Positions 56,832-64,000 of a DNA stretch of 64,000 bases are shown here, piece by piece. How positions within the stretch are numbered: the first letter of the stretch is position 1; every line of letters starts with the position of its first letter. The stretch covers positions 6,368 through 70,367 of the forward strand of contig JBIICN010000017.1 of assembly GCA_044238845.1 (NCBI GenBank). Reading direction: 5' to 3'. Made by a program: the position numbers and the translations under genes. The notes under the pieces were generated by a model. That model saw only the letters and a program-made list of their open reading frames with translations. It had not been told where the DNA came from and did not search any database. The DNA comes from UBA4416 sp044238845. GTDB lineage: Bacteria > Bacteroidota > Bacteroidia > B-17B0 > Aurantibacillaceae.

Positions 56832-58049
56832 ATGGTAATGACTAAAGACGTTTTATTTTCCTTAACCAAAGGTGGTTATGCGCCTCAAGAAGAAATGCTT
56901 GAAGTGGCTAGAAAGAAAGGTAAATTATATATTGGAATTCCAAAAGAAATGGCATTTCAAGAAAACCGTGTACCCTTGGTGCCAGATGCTGTTGCTTTAT
57001 TAGTAAACAATGGTCATAAAATTGTGGTGGAAGCAGGAGCGGGTTCAAATGCTCATTTTGAAGATACTGATTATAGTGAAGCAGGAGCGGAGATTGTTTA
57101 CTCGGCCGAGGAAGTTTATAAAGCGGATATTATTTTAAAAATTGCTCCCCCAACTTTAGAAGAAATTGAAAGTATGAAAACAAAACAAACTTTGTTTTCA
57201 GCGCTTCAATTAACGGTTCAACCTGAAGATTTCTTAAAAAAGTTAGTAGCAAAAAAATTAAACTGTGTTGCTTTTGATTTGATTACAGATGATGCAGGTA
57301 TTTTTCCGGTGATTAGAGCTATGGGCGAAATTGCTGGTGGCACATCGATACTAGTGGCAGCGGAGTTATTAAGTAATGCAAATAATGGAGTAGGTTCTAT
57401 CTTAGGAGGTATTAGTGGTATTTCTCCAACCGAAGTTGTTATTATTGGCGCAGGTACGGTTGGCGAATTTGCAGCTCGTGCTGCATTAGGATTAGGAGCA
57501 ACCGTAAAAGTATTTGATAATTCAACCTCTCGTTTACGTCGTTTACAAAGCCAATTAGGTACTCGTATTTTTACGTCTGTAATAGTTCCAAAAGTTTTAG
57601 AAAAACATTTAAAAACTGCTGATGTGGCTATTGGAGCATTACGTGCCTCAAAAGGAAGAACACCTTGTATTGTTTCCGAAAATATGGTAGCCGAAATGAA
57701 AACAGGTTCTGTAATTATTGATGTGAGTATTGATCAAGGTGGTGTGTTTGAAACATCATCCGTGACTAATCACACAAAACCAGTTTTTAGAAAGCATGGT
57801 GTTATACATTACTGTGTGCCAAATATTCCATCGCGTGTGGCGCGCACCGCTTCCTACGCTTTTAGTAATATTTTTCAACAAATATTAATGAATATGGGCG
57901 ATGAAGGTGGCTTTGATGGATTAGTAAGAAAAGATGCAGGTGTGAGACATGGCGTTTATATTTATAATGGTATTTTAACGAATCAGTTTTTAGGAGAAAC
58001 GTTTAACTTACCTCATAAGGACATCAATTTGCTCATGGCGGCAATGTAG
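56832..58049 (+). CDS. ald: Alanine dehydrogenase
   Basis: 405 residues. KLYIGIPKEMAFQENRVPLVP opens the substrate domain, GAGTVGEFAARAALGLGATV is the NAD-binding fold and VIIDVSIDQGG/VPNIPSRVARTAS are typical of alanine dehydrogenases. It interconverts alanine and pyruvate with NAD. Bacteroidota carry this longer form with about 35 extra N-terminal residues. It shares ancestry with PntA domain I encoded at 38369 but has no membrane helices. Confidence 0.9.
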   Translation: MVMTKDVLFSLTKGGYAPQEEMLEVARKKGKLYIGIPKEMAFQENRVPLVPDAVALLVNNGHKIVVEAGAGSNAHFEDTDYSEAGAEIVYSAEEVYKADIILKIAPPTLEEIESMKTKQTLFSALQLTVQPEDFLKKLVAKKLNCVAFDLITDDAGIFPVIRAMGEIAGGTSILVAAELLSNANNGVGSILGGISGISPTEVVIIGAGTVGEFAARAALGLGATVKVFDNSTSRLRRLQSQLGTRIFTSVIVPKVLEKHLKTADVAIGALRASKGRTPCIVSENMVAEMKTGSVIIDVSIDQGGVFETSSVTNHTKPVFRKHGVIHYCVPNIPSRVARTASYAFSNIFQQILMNMGDEGGFDGLVRKDAGVRHGVYIYNGILTNQFLGETFNLPHKDINLLMAAM

Positions 58050-58189
58050 AAATTAGTTAATGAGATATTGATTGAAGAATTATTGAAGTAATAAAAAAAA
58101 CATCTACTCATATCATAAAATTTAATTCAATCTTGAACTCTACTATTAATAAATCTCTAACTCAATAATTCGATAATTCAATATCTAAA

Positions 58190-58594
58190 ATGAACTTTAA
58201 ACAACGTCTTCGTCTTTTTTTAATTGGGTTTGTACCTGGTTGTATTATTTTAATGTTCATCATTAACAAAACTGGTTGTACTAGCCCTAATGAGCTAAAG
58301 ATGTTAGAATTACAACATCAGCATTTAGAGTTGGGAAACAAAGCTACTTGTAAATTAAAATGTTTGGTGATGATTGATAAAGGTTTTAAAGTGAATATGC
58401 GAAATTTTCAGGTGAATTATGATTTAAGTGATGTGCATAAAAAGCCATATGGAACTTATTATTTGCAAGCAATTGATTCTAAAAATGCTAGATACGAATT
58501 TGTGGCAGAAGATAAAGACACGACTACTTTTGTAAATGATATTAAATTATTAGGCAATGAAGCAGCTAACTGTCATTGCGATACAGTAAACTAA
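58190..58594 (+). CDS. DUF4258-like membrane-anchored or lipoprotein
   Basis: 134 residues. An N-terminal membrane helix (LFLIGFVPGCIILMFIINK) leads to a small periplasmic domain with Cys-x3-Cys-like KATCKLKC and the closing CHC, the pattern of DUF4258 (Cys-rich, beta, ending CxC). The last base of its stop codon is the first base of the next ATG (TAATG), so it is translationally coupled to the acetyltransferase. Confidence 0.55.
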   Translation: MNFKQRLRLFLIGFVPGCIILMFIINKTGCTSPNELKMLELQHQHLELGNKATCKLKCLVMIDKGFKVNMRNFQVNYDLSDVHKKPYGTYYLQAIDSKNARYEFVAEDKDTTTFVNDIKLLGNEAANCHCDTVN

Positions 58595-59154
58595 TGGAAA
58601 ACCAATTAAAAACAGATTTATCTAAATTTAATAACGACTGGTACAAAAAAGGTGGCAGTTCAGTTAAGCGCATATCATGGTATATATTAAATGCCGTATT
58701 TTTTAATTCAGCATTTCCAATTATGACTGTTAAACGTTTTTTATTACGGTTATACGGCGCTAAAGTTGGAAAAGGAGTGGTTATTAAACCCTTTGTAAAT
58801 ATTAAATATCCATGGCGTTTGCGTATTGGTAATCATGTGTGGATTGGTGAGCGTGTGTGGATTGATAATTTAGGTTTAGTAGTTTTGCATGATCATACAT
58901 GTGTATCACAAGGGGCCATGTTATTATGTGGTAACCATCATTACAAAAAAGTAGCATTTGATTTAATTGTTGGTAATATTACTATTGAAGAAGGCGCTTG
59001 GATTGGTGCGCATTGTATTGTTTGCCCTGGTGTAAAAGTTGGAAGTCATGCGGTGCTTACAGTTAATAGTGTAGCAACTGCTCGCCTAGAATCTTGGAGT
59101 ATATATCAAGGAAATCCAGCTGTTAAAATTAAGGATAGAGTAATTAAGGGGTAG
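58594..59154 (+). CDS. WcaF-type exopolysaccharide acetyltransferase
   Basis: About 186 residues. The start at 58594 (MENQLKTDLSKFNNDWY) shares one base with the upstream stop. Left-handed beta-helix hexapeptide repeats run from about 70 to 165 (IGNHVWIGERVWID, ITIEEGAWIGAHCIVCPGV) with the catalytic-type His in GNHHYKK. It transfers acetyl groups from acetyl-CoA to surface polysaccharide. It lies just before the Rhs array and has no glycan genes beside it. Confidence 0.87.
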   Translation: MENQLKTDLSKFNNDWYKKGGSSVKRISWYILNAVFFNSAFPIMTVKRFLLRLYGAKVGKGVVIKPFVNIKYPWRLRIGNHVWIGERVWIDNLGLVVLHDHTCVSQGAMLLCGNHHYKKVAFDLIVGNITIEEGAWIGAHCIVCPGVKVGSHAVLTVNSVATARLESWSIYQGNPAVKIKDRVIKG

Positions 59155-59219
59155 CGTAAGCCCCGTTTTGATAAAAGTAATTTTTACCTTTTAATGCAAA
59201 AAAGTAGTATTTTTATCAT

Positions 59220-59350
59220 ACAAAAAGTTCTTTGAAAGGCCTTGAGGATGTAAGGCTGCGTTGAAATTGGCATTAGAGTACGTTTGGTAGCACAATGTCA
59301 GCGCGCTCTTTTAACGCCCCTGAATACAAATACGGCTTTAATGGAAAAGA
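59220..59350 (+). repeat. Rhs-cassette leader, left inverted copy
   Basis: The region from ACAAAAAGTTCTTTGAAA (59220-59237) across the start of cassette 1 is matched, in reverse orientation, by about 63830-63955. Both contain GTAAGGCT, TTAG, GTACGTTTGGTAGCACAATG and the first codons of the Rhs stub. The copies share most bases over about 120 nt. Confidence 0.7.
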
Positions 59351-60140
59351 GAAAGATGATGAAACTACTGTTGGTGGTGGTAGTTATGATTTTGGAGCAA
59401 GGATGTATGATAGTAGATTAGGTAAGTGGATGAGTGTGGATATAATGTTTAAGATGTTACCGTCTGAATCACCTTATAATTTTACATTTAATAACCCAAT
59501 TATTCTAAATGACCCAACTGGAATGTTTCCTGAAGAGCCTGTGACATTTTTCAATAGTAAAGAAAAAGAACAATTTAGAGATGCTCCGAAAAATTTCAAA
59601 TATAAAGTAGGTGATGGTAATTTTTATATTTTTGCTCACGGTAACCCTAATGGTGTGTATATATCTGATGAGGACAGAACGGTTACTGATCCCAAAGAGC
59701 TTAATTCTATATTAACAGAAAAAAGTAAAGCATGGGAAAGTGCTATGAGCAGTGGTAAAAAAATTACGCTAGTTTTATATACATGTGAAGGTGCAGAAGG
59801 TAAAGGACCTTCTAGGTTTGATAATGGAAAATCTCAAATCGGAGCTGACGAGACTTTCGCTGCAAAATTTTCAAAAGAGTATCCTAATGTAACAGTTGTT
59901 GGAGCTGATGGAAATGTAATGTATCAAGGAACTGTTAAGTCTGATAAATCGAATCCGAAAGATTTATTAGAAAATGAGAAAGTTGTAGGTGTGAAAAGTA
60001 ATAAAGTTGGTGGTACTGGGAAATGGGATATTTATCAAAAAGGAGAAAAGATTGGCAGCAAAGTCGAACATTTTGATTCTGAAAAGAATAAAGTAACCAA
60101 GAAGTCTCCAGTAGTTGTAAGTAAAGGTAAAGTAAAATAA
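59295..60140 (+). CDS. Orphan Rhs-tip toxin 1 with caspase-like (HG...C) C-terminal domain
   Basis: 281 residues. The first 75 are the Rhs repeat-associated core (RSFNAPEYKYGFNGKEKDDE, FGARMYDSRLGKWMSVD, SPYNFTFNNPIILNDPTG). The tip (about 85-281) has NFYIFAHGNPNGVYIS and ITLVLYTCEGAEGKG, a His-Gly followed about 50 residues later by Cys after a hydrophobic strand, the layout of clan CD (caspase-like) peptidases, so a protease toxin is inferred. An in-frame TAG at 59274 shows that the ORF cannot reach a full Rhs shell. The next gene, three bases on, is the likely immunity gene. Confidence 0.75.
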   Translation: MSARSFNAPEYKYGFNGKEKDDETTVGGGSYDFGARMYDSRLGKWMSVDIMFKMLPSESPYNFTFNNPIILNDPTGMFPEEPVTFFNSKEKEQFRDAPKNFKYKVGDGNFYIFAHGNPNGVYISDEDRTVTDPKELNSILTEKSKAWESAMSSGKKITLVLYTCEGAEGKGPSRFDNGKSQIGADETFAAKFSKEYPNVTVVGADGNVMYQGTVKSDKSNPKDLLENEKVVGVKSNKVGGTGKWDIYQKGEKIGSKVEHFDSEKNKVTKKSPVVVSKGKVK

Positions 60141-60143
60141 CAT

Positions 60144-60662
60144 ATGTATAATATTAAGCAATTTATTTATTTGTCATTATTCCTAATACAATTTGGATGT
60201 GATAGTAACAAAAGTAATAATGTCTCTAATAACGATTTAAAGTATAGTAAAATAGATACAGATTCATCAGCGCAAATTTTAACGATTGATAAAGATGATT
60301 TACCATTTGAAACTTTAGATAGTTTGAAAGAAAAAGCAATAATCAATGGTGATGAAAGTGCTTATATTATATTGAAAAAGCATTATTTTTTAAATGATAG
60401 ATCATTTGATGAACATTTATATTTTCATATGATAATGGCAAATAAGCATAACATAAGTAGTGCCTACAGAGAAGTATATGGGATTTTATCATTTAATAAA
60501 GACAAAGGTTATTGGGATGAAACAACAAAAAACATAGCGTTCTATTATCTTTTGAAAGCTTATGAAACTGGTAATGATAAATACATAAAAAAAATGTTAC
60601 TAGATAGTTTTAAAGTTGAAAGTAGAATCCCTAAATCAAAAAAATATCTCCAATGCATTTAA
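60144..60662 (+). CDS. Candidate immunity lipoprotein for Rhs-tip toxin 1
   Basis: 172 residues with a lipoprotein signal (MYNIKQFIYLSLFLIQFGC, Cys19). The mature protein is helical and charged, without recognised motif. Position (three bases after toxin 1, before a terminator) suggests the immunity role; localisation to the periplasmic side would fit protection from a toxin delivered there. Role is inference. Confidence 0.6.
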   Translation: MYNIKQFIYLSLFLIQFGCDSNKSNNVSNNDLKYSKIDTDSSAQILTIDKDDLPFETLDSLKEKAIINGDESAYIILKKHYFLNDRSFDEHLYFHMIMANKHNISSAYREVYGILSFNKDKGYWDETTKNIAFYYLLKAYETGNDKYIKKMLLDSFKVESRIPKSKKYLQCI

Positions 60663-60703
60663 TCATATACTGGTGCATTTCTAAATATTTGACGTAAAAA
60701 ACT

Positions 60704-60740
60704 AAAAACCCGTAGCCCCCAAGCTACGGGTTTTTGTTTT
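60704..60740 (+). terminator. Rho-independent terminator of Rhs cassette 1
   Basis: Stem AAAACCCGTAGC with GCTACGGGTTTT (60705-60734), loop CCCCAA, and a following T-rich run; 45 bases after the immunity gene stop. Confidence 0.88.
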
Positions 60741-60748
60741 TTGTGCCT

Positions 60749-60778
60749 CAGCATTGCAAATGCAGCGGAGCGGGGGAG
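60749..60778 (+). repeat. 30-bp direct repeat, left copy
   Basis: Starts CAGCATTGCAAATGC and ends CGGAGCGGGGGAG. It is identical over 30 bases to 62331-62360 in the same orientation. It lies just outside the 3' end of cassette 2 and is much richer in G than its surroundings. The GCATTGCAAATGC core is nearly palindromic. Confidence 0.85.
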
Positions 60779-60854
60779 CAGGGTAGCTTAACAATTATAA
60801 AAACAATATTTAACAACTTAATTTTAAAACCATGCTCAGATGATAAAGTGAACA

Positions 60855-61277
60855 TTACTGAATCCAACAATCAATGTTCGGAGCTAATATTTTTATATAT
60901 TTTAATAATTCATAATTTGGAGCGTATATTTTATTTTTATAACAATATAATCCATTATTATCAAAATAAACAATTTCTGGCAAAGAGTTAATAGTATTCA
61001 ATTCAAGTTTTACTCTAACGTCAATTTTAGTTGCGGTATTTAGTACGCCTTTTTTTAAAAGTTTTTTTAGTTTACAAAACTTATTTTTATCATAAAATAA
61101 AACGCTGTCCCTGCCTTCCACATTTTCAAAATTACTCTCATTTATCCATGTTTCATGGGTTGAATAACAACTTAAATACCCCAATTTTACTGCTATTTTA
61201 TCTTGTGATAAACAAGCTATAGAGAGAAAATAAAAAATAAAAAATAATATACTTTGGATACATATAGACTTTTTCAT
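60855..61277 (-). CDS. Candidate immunity protein for Rhs-tip toxin 2
   Basis: 140 residues with a signal peptide (MKKSICIQSILFFIFYFLS) and a secreted body with four Cys (Tyr/Lys-rich, CYSTHETWINESNF). It lies 12 bases downstream of toxin 2 on the same strand and has no other neighbours, so an immunity role is likely. No family recognised. Confidence 0.6.
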   Translation of the reverse strand: MKKSICIQSILFFIFYFLSIACLSQDKIAVKLGYLSCYSTHETWINESNFENVEGRDSVLFYDKNKFCKLKKLLKKGVLNTATKIDVRVKLELNTINSLPEIVYFDNNGLYCYKNKIYAPNYELLKYIKILAPNIDCWIQ

Positions 61278-61289
61278 TATATTTTAGTT

Positions 61290-62231
61290 CTAAAAAGATG
61301 GTACACTTTTACTGTTATTTTTTATTTCAACAGATGTTCCAGAACCTTTTATATTCTCTGGTGTGACTATTGGAATATTTGATGTAGAGGAATTTACATT
61401 GTATGAATCAATATAATAAGCCTTTCTTGATCCAAGACAAAAATAATTCAAAAATGAATTGTCAAGGATAGATGTCTTATGCTCTTCCTCATTGGGAAAT
61501 GAAGCAACGTTTTTATCTAAAGATTTTGTAGACCCATTATCTTGTAAATCTGTATTTTGCTGAGTAGGATTAAATAAATAATTATAGCTATGTTTTAATT
61601 CATGTGATAGACCACCTGATGGAGGTACATAGGCATCTACAACCACCTTTCCTTCACTATTTATACTGGCATAAACTCTACCTTTGCTTGGATTGAAACT
61701 AACATCTGAGCTATTACCACTACCTCCTCTAGTTGGTCTTTGAGAATTACCCTTAGTTGTTTCTTTGACATTTACTGTAACCTTATCATCTGATGCAAGT
61801 TTATTAAGAACATCTGATGGGCTTGGTTCTTTAGCATCTACTGATGTTGTTACTTGATTTATTTGAGCAAAAGCAGCTAAAGTCTCCTGAACAAATTTAT
61901 TATCTGGTACCTTTTGTTTAGAGCCATATTCATATTGCGAATATATTATATCGCCTTTTTCATTTCTATTTCCACTGTCATAGTATATAAATATTTTCTT
62001 TCCATCAATATCTTTAAAACATATCGGCGAATTTCCAGAAAAATTATATGGACTCATTTCAGGGTACTTAGATTGTAGAGGATCTAATGACAACCAACGG
62101 CCTAATGTAGGGTTGTATATTCGAGCTCCATAGTCTTGAGTTCCTTCACCTGTTCCAACAACCTCGTTATCATTCTCTTTCCCATTAAAGCCGTACTTAT
62201 AAGAAGGGGCGTTAAATGAGCGGTTAGGCAT
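61290..62231 (-). CDS. Orphan Rhs-tip toxin 2 with HExxH metallopeptidase-like domain
   Basis: About 313 residues from the ATG at 62231, the same ATG as used by the other two cassettes. Rhs core first (RSFNAPSYKYGFNGKENDNE, YGARIYNPTLGRWLSLDPL, SPYNFSGNSPICFKDIDG). The tip has GGLSHELKHSYNYLFNP near residue 200, an HExxH zinc motif with downstream residues in an M91/NleD-like context; VVVDAYVPPSG comes before it. A metalloprotease toxin is inferred. An in-frame TAA stands a few codons upstream. Confidence 0.75.
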   Translation of the reverse strand: MPNRSFNAPSYKYGFNGKENDNEVVGTGEGTQDYGARIYNPTLGRWLSLDPLQSKYPEMSPYNFSGNSPICFKDIDGKKIFIYYDSGNRNEKGDIIYSQYEYGSKQKVPDNKFVQETLAAFAQINQVTTSVDAKEPSPSDVLNKLASDDKVTVNVKETTKGNSQRPTRGGSGNSSDVSFNPSKGRVYASINSEGKVVVDAYVPPSGGLSHELKHSYNYLFNPTQQNTDLQDNGSTKSLDKNVASFPNEEEHKTSILDNSFLNYFCLGSRKAYYIDSYNVNSSTSNIPIVTPENIKGSGTSVEIKNNSKSVPSF

Positions 62232-62330
62232 TGTGCTACCAAACGAATACAAGAATTATTCAAAGAACGCAAGTAAATTTAAGTAATATTTTTTAGAGTT
62301 AAAATTTTAAGCTTTACCTAAATAGTTCCG

Positions 62331-62360
62331 CAGCATTGCAAATGCAGCGGAGCGGGGGAG
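62331..62360 (+). repeat. 30-bp direct repeat, right copy
   Basis: Identical to 60749-60778, same orientation. Here it is preceded by CCG and followed by ACTGCGGGGCTTTTTTT, so with flanks it also forms a CCGCAG/CTGCGG hairpin with a T-run, terminator-like on the plus strand. Confidence 0.85.
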
Positions 62361-62545
62361 ACTGCGGGGCTTTTTTTCATAGATACCTAAGTTAAAATAA
62401 ATATAGGATAATTACTTACAATTATTAAAAACTCTTTGTTTCAGTTTTTATTGAAATTTCAATGATTTACTGCACATTGCTCGTGGAGTGTGCGGTGCAC
62501 ATTTGACGTGGAGGATGCTGTTGGCTATAGTTACAAACTGGTTAA

Positions 62546-62986
62546 TTAATGTTCTTTAGTATCCTCATTATCTAATGACTGGTTTCTATTAAAATACCAA
62601 ATAATTAATCCAATAGCAGAAATTGAAATTGCAATAATTCGCTCTAAAGTAATAACACCTTCTGATTCATTTCCTGTTTCAAAGCTACCAGTCGTGATTC
62701 TCTCCCAATTATATATTTCCATATAGGTAGATAAAAATATATTAATTAAAACGATACTTGCAATAACTAAAATATTGTAGAATTTATATTTTTTCGACAG
62801 AAAATAATTAACAACAAGTGTGTAAACAGGGACAATAAAAGAAGTAAATGTTAGGGAATACATCGAAGCTTTTGTGGACTCACTAACTCCTCCTTCCCAC
62901 ATTGGGAAAAGAAATAAATGAAATAGTATTGTTGGGCTAAAACAAATTAGCAAAGACCAAATTAAATATTTTTTATTTCTAACCAT
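62546..62986 (-). CDS. Candidate immunity membrane protein for Rhs-tip toxin 3
   Basis: 146 residues, four membrane helices (LIWSLLICFSPTILFHLFLF, TSFIVPVYTLVVNYFLS, NILVIASIVLINIFLS, IIAISISAIGLIIWYF). Located 20 bases downstream of toxin 3 on the same strand. A multi-helix immunity protein fits a toxin acting at or across the inner membrane. Role inferred from position only. Confidence 0.6.
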   Translation of the reverse strand: MVRNKKYLIWSLLICFSPTILFHLFLFPMWEGGVSESTKASMYSLTFTSFIVPVYTLVVNYFLSKKYKFYNILVIASIVLINIFLSTYMEIYNWERITTGSFETGNESEGVITLERIIAISISAIGLIIWYFNRNQSLDNEDTKEH

Positions 62987-63006
62987 AAGGAATAAAATGT
63001 TAAAAG

Positions 63007-63879
63007 TTACCTTGGTTTAACTATTGTGTTATCTTTCGGAGCAACATCTCCTTGTTTATTACCAGTGTAATTTAGTATATCTTTTTTAATTGCTTGGTTA
63101 TTAGCATAATCTTTTTTTCTTTGAGCAACTTGTTCTTTTGAGGGTAATATCTCATTTGTAACAAGTGTTCCTTTATTATATTTTTTAATTCCATCATACC
63201 TTTCATTTGGAACAGGTGTTTTCATTTTTATTTCAGTATTTCCAATCTTAAACCTTCTTCTTCCTTCATCTTTCCCGACTGATTTTAAAGCATCAGAACA
63301 AACATCAATGCAGCTGTTTTGAGTTACATCATAGAATGATTCTACACTTTTAGCAGCAGCAGTTTTCATTTTCTTATCTTGGTTTTCATTTGTCGTTATA
63401 CGAAATGCACTTGTATATTCACTTTCTTTTCCATCCTCAGATAAATTATATTTTAATGCGAAATTATCAAGAGAGCCAACAGGGATGCCGTTTTGAGGGT
63501 GTTTATCAGCGTCTCCAGATGAGCCGCCAGAACTCAAAGTGCCATTTTTAGAGTACAACACCCAACCTTCCTTATCATTTCCGATTAAAACAGCTGCATG
63601 ACCTTTACCCATTGCACCTAATGGAGCACTTAAAACTATAATATCTCCACCATCGGGGTCAATTACAAAGATTGGACTATTAACAGCAAATGTGTATGGG
63701 CTAATGCTAGGATATTTTGATGATTTTGGGTCAATGCTTAACCATTTACCTAATGCTGGATTATAAATCCTTTCGCCATAGTCTTGAGTACCGCTACCTG
63801 TTCCAACAGTCTCGTTATCATTCTCTTTGCCATTAAACCCGTATTTGTATTCAGGGGCGTTAAAAGAGCGACTTGACAT
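63007..63879 (-). CDS. Orphan Rhs-tip toxin 3 with permuted papain/NlpC-like cysteine peptidase domain
   Basis: 290 residues. Core first (RSFNAPEYKYGFNGKENDNE, YGERIYNPALGKWLSID, SPYTFAVNSPIFVIDPDG). The tip has GKGHAAVLIGNDKEGWVLYS (candidate catalytic His) followed about 90 residues later by NSCIDVCSDALKSVG (candidate Cys): His before Cys, as in permuted NlpC/P60 (papain-like) enzymes. A peptidase or amidase toxin is inferred. In-frame TAG at 63898 closes the upstream frame, as in cassette 1. Confidence 0.75.
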   Translation of the reverse strand: MSSRSFNAPEYKYGFNGKENDNETVGTGSGTQDYGERIYNPALGKWLSIDPKSSKYPSISPYTFAVNSPIFVIDPDGGDIIVLSAPLGAMGKGHAAVLIGNDKEGWVLYSKNGTLSSGGSSGDADKHPQNGIPVGSLDNFALKYNLSEDGKESEYTSAFRITTNENQDKKMKTAAAKSVESFYDVTQNSCIDVCSDALKSVGKDEGRRRFKIGNTEIKMKTPVPNERYDGIKKYNKGTLVTNEILPSKEQVAQRKKDYANNQAIKKDILNYTGNKQGDVAPKDNTIVKPR

Positions 63880-63955
63880 TGTGCTACCAAACGTACCCTA
63901 ACGCCATTTTTAATATAGCCTTACACTAGCAAGGCTTTTCAAAGAACTTTTTGTA
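63830..63955 (-). repeat. Rhs-cassette leader, right inverted copy
   Basis: Reverse-orientation counterpart of 59220-59350, running from the first codons of toxin 3 to the TTTCAAAGAACTTTTTGT at 63938-63955. Similarity seems to continue weakly to the window end (both sides have a TTTTTACCT block further out). A shorter version, with TTCTTTGAA and CGTTTGGTAGCACAATG, precedes cassette 2 at 62229-62265. Confidence 0.7.
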
Positions 63956-64000
63956 CGCTAAAATTAGTGATTTTTTTACATATTTAGGTAAAAAAAAGCT

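Noticed and set aside
56832..58049. Reading the alanine dehydrogenase as a second transhydrogenase alpha subunit
   Set aside because: It lacks the membrane helices and linker of PntA and keeps the alanine dehydrogenase C-terminal signature; the resemblance is common ancestry.
59220..63955. Reading the Rhs stubs as parts of one frameshifted full-length Rhs gene
   Set aside because: They are in different orientations, each starts at the same motif after an in-frame stop, and the tips are unrelated; no shell-coding sequence lies between them.

Overview
The window is AT-rich chromosomal DNA of a member of the Bacteroidota. The evidence is taxonomic marker content rather than any search: type IX secretion (T9SS) substrates with both kinds of C-terminal sorting domain, a PorP/SprF-like outer-membrane protein, TAnnTTTG promoter boxes instead of sigma70-like -10 boxes, weak or absent Shine-Dalgarno sequences, LytTR and reg_prop-type signalling proteins, and double-glycine leader peptides of a Bacteroidetes style. 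I cannot place it below phylum with confidence. There are no tRNAs, rRNAs, CRISPR arrays or complete insertion sequences that I can see; one structural RNA, RNase P RNA (rnpB), is clear.

Layout. 1-2.8 kb: two secreted surface proteins on the minus strand, the first cut by the window edge. 2.9-6.6 kb: a LytS-type sensor kinase with a propeller sensor and its LytTR response regulator. 6.7-12.3 kb: a surface-glycan segment (two methyltransferases, a Wzx-like flippase, two glycosyltransferases). 12.5-16.1 kb: a TonB-dependent receptor operon with a lipoprotein, YidD and a small exported protein. 16.2-23.5 kb: a T9SS type B operon: a giant PKD-repeat adhesin, a PD40/TPR periplasmic protein and a PorP/SprF partner that apparently starts at ATT. 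23.5-23.9 kb: rnpB. 24.0-30.8 kb: a TPR histidine kinase, two unannotated tandem GG-leader mini-genes, rimO, a membrane LytTR regulator and its probable target, and a NarL-type regulator. 30.9-38.1 kb: a thioredoxin-like protein, two POT peptide transporters, a cold-shock protein, a T9SS-secreted metalloprotease and a Cys/Lys-rich small exported protein. 38.4-41.4 kb: the proton-translocating transhydrogenase pntAB. 41.5-45.6 kb: poorly known proteins. 45.8-53.9 kb: lipid kinase, tsaB, an HlyD/TolC efflux pair, an AddB-like nuclease and a ParE/RelE toxin-antitoxin pair. 54-59.2 kb: housekeeping and envelope genes (fabD, alanine dehydrogenase, WcaF-like acetyltransferase). 59.2-64 kb: an array of three orphan Rhs-tip toxin cassettes, each with a candidate immunity gene.

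The two most interesting places are the Rhs-tip array and the GG-peptide locus. In the Rhs array, three short ORFs begin at the same vestigial Rhs core motif and then diverge into three unrelated, apparently peptidase-type tips (HG...C caspase-like, HExxH, and H...C permuted papain-like). Near-identical 5' leaders in inverted orientation frame the array, and a perfect 30-bp direct repeat brackets the middle cassette. At the GG locus, two paralogous 54-57-residue peptides with conserved leaders sit upstream of a histidine kinase operon, with no dedicated modification enzyme or exporter in view. A third item is a set of four phased direct repeats directly upstream of a good promoter between the LytTR gene and the next gene, a likely operator. 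Starts and functions come from reading the sequence; no database search was run.
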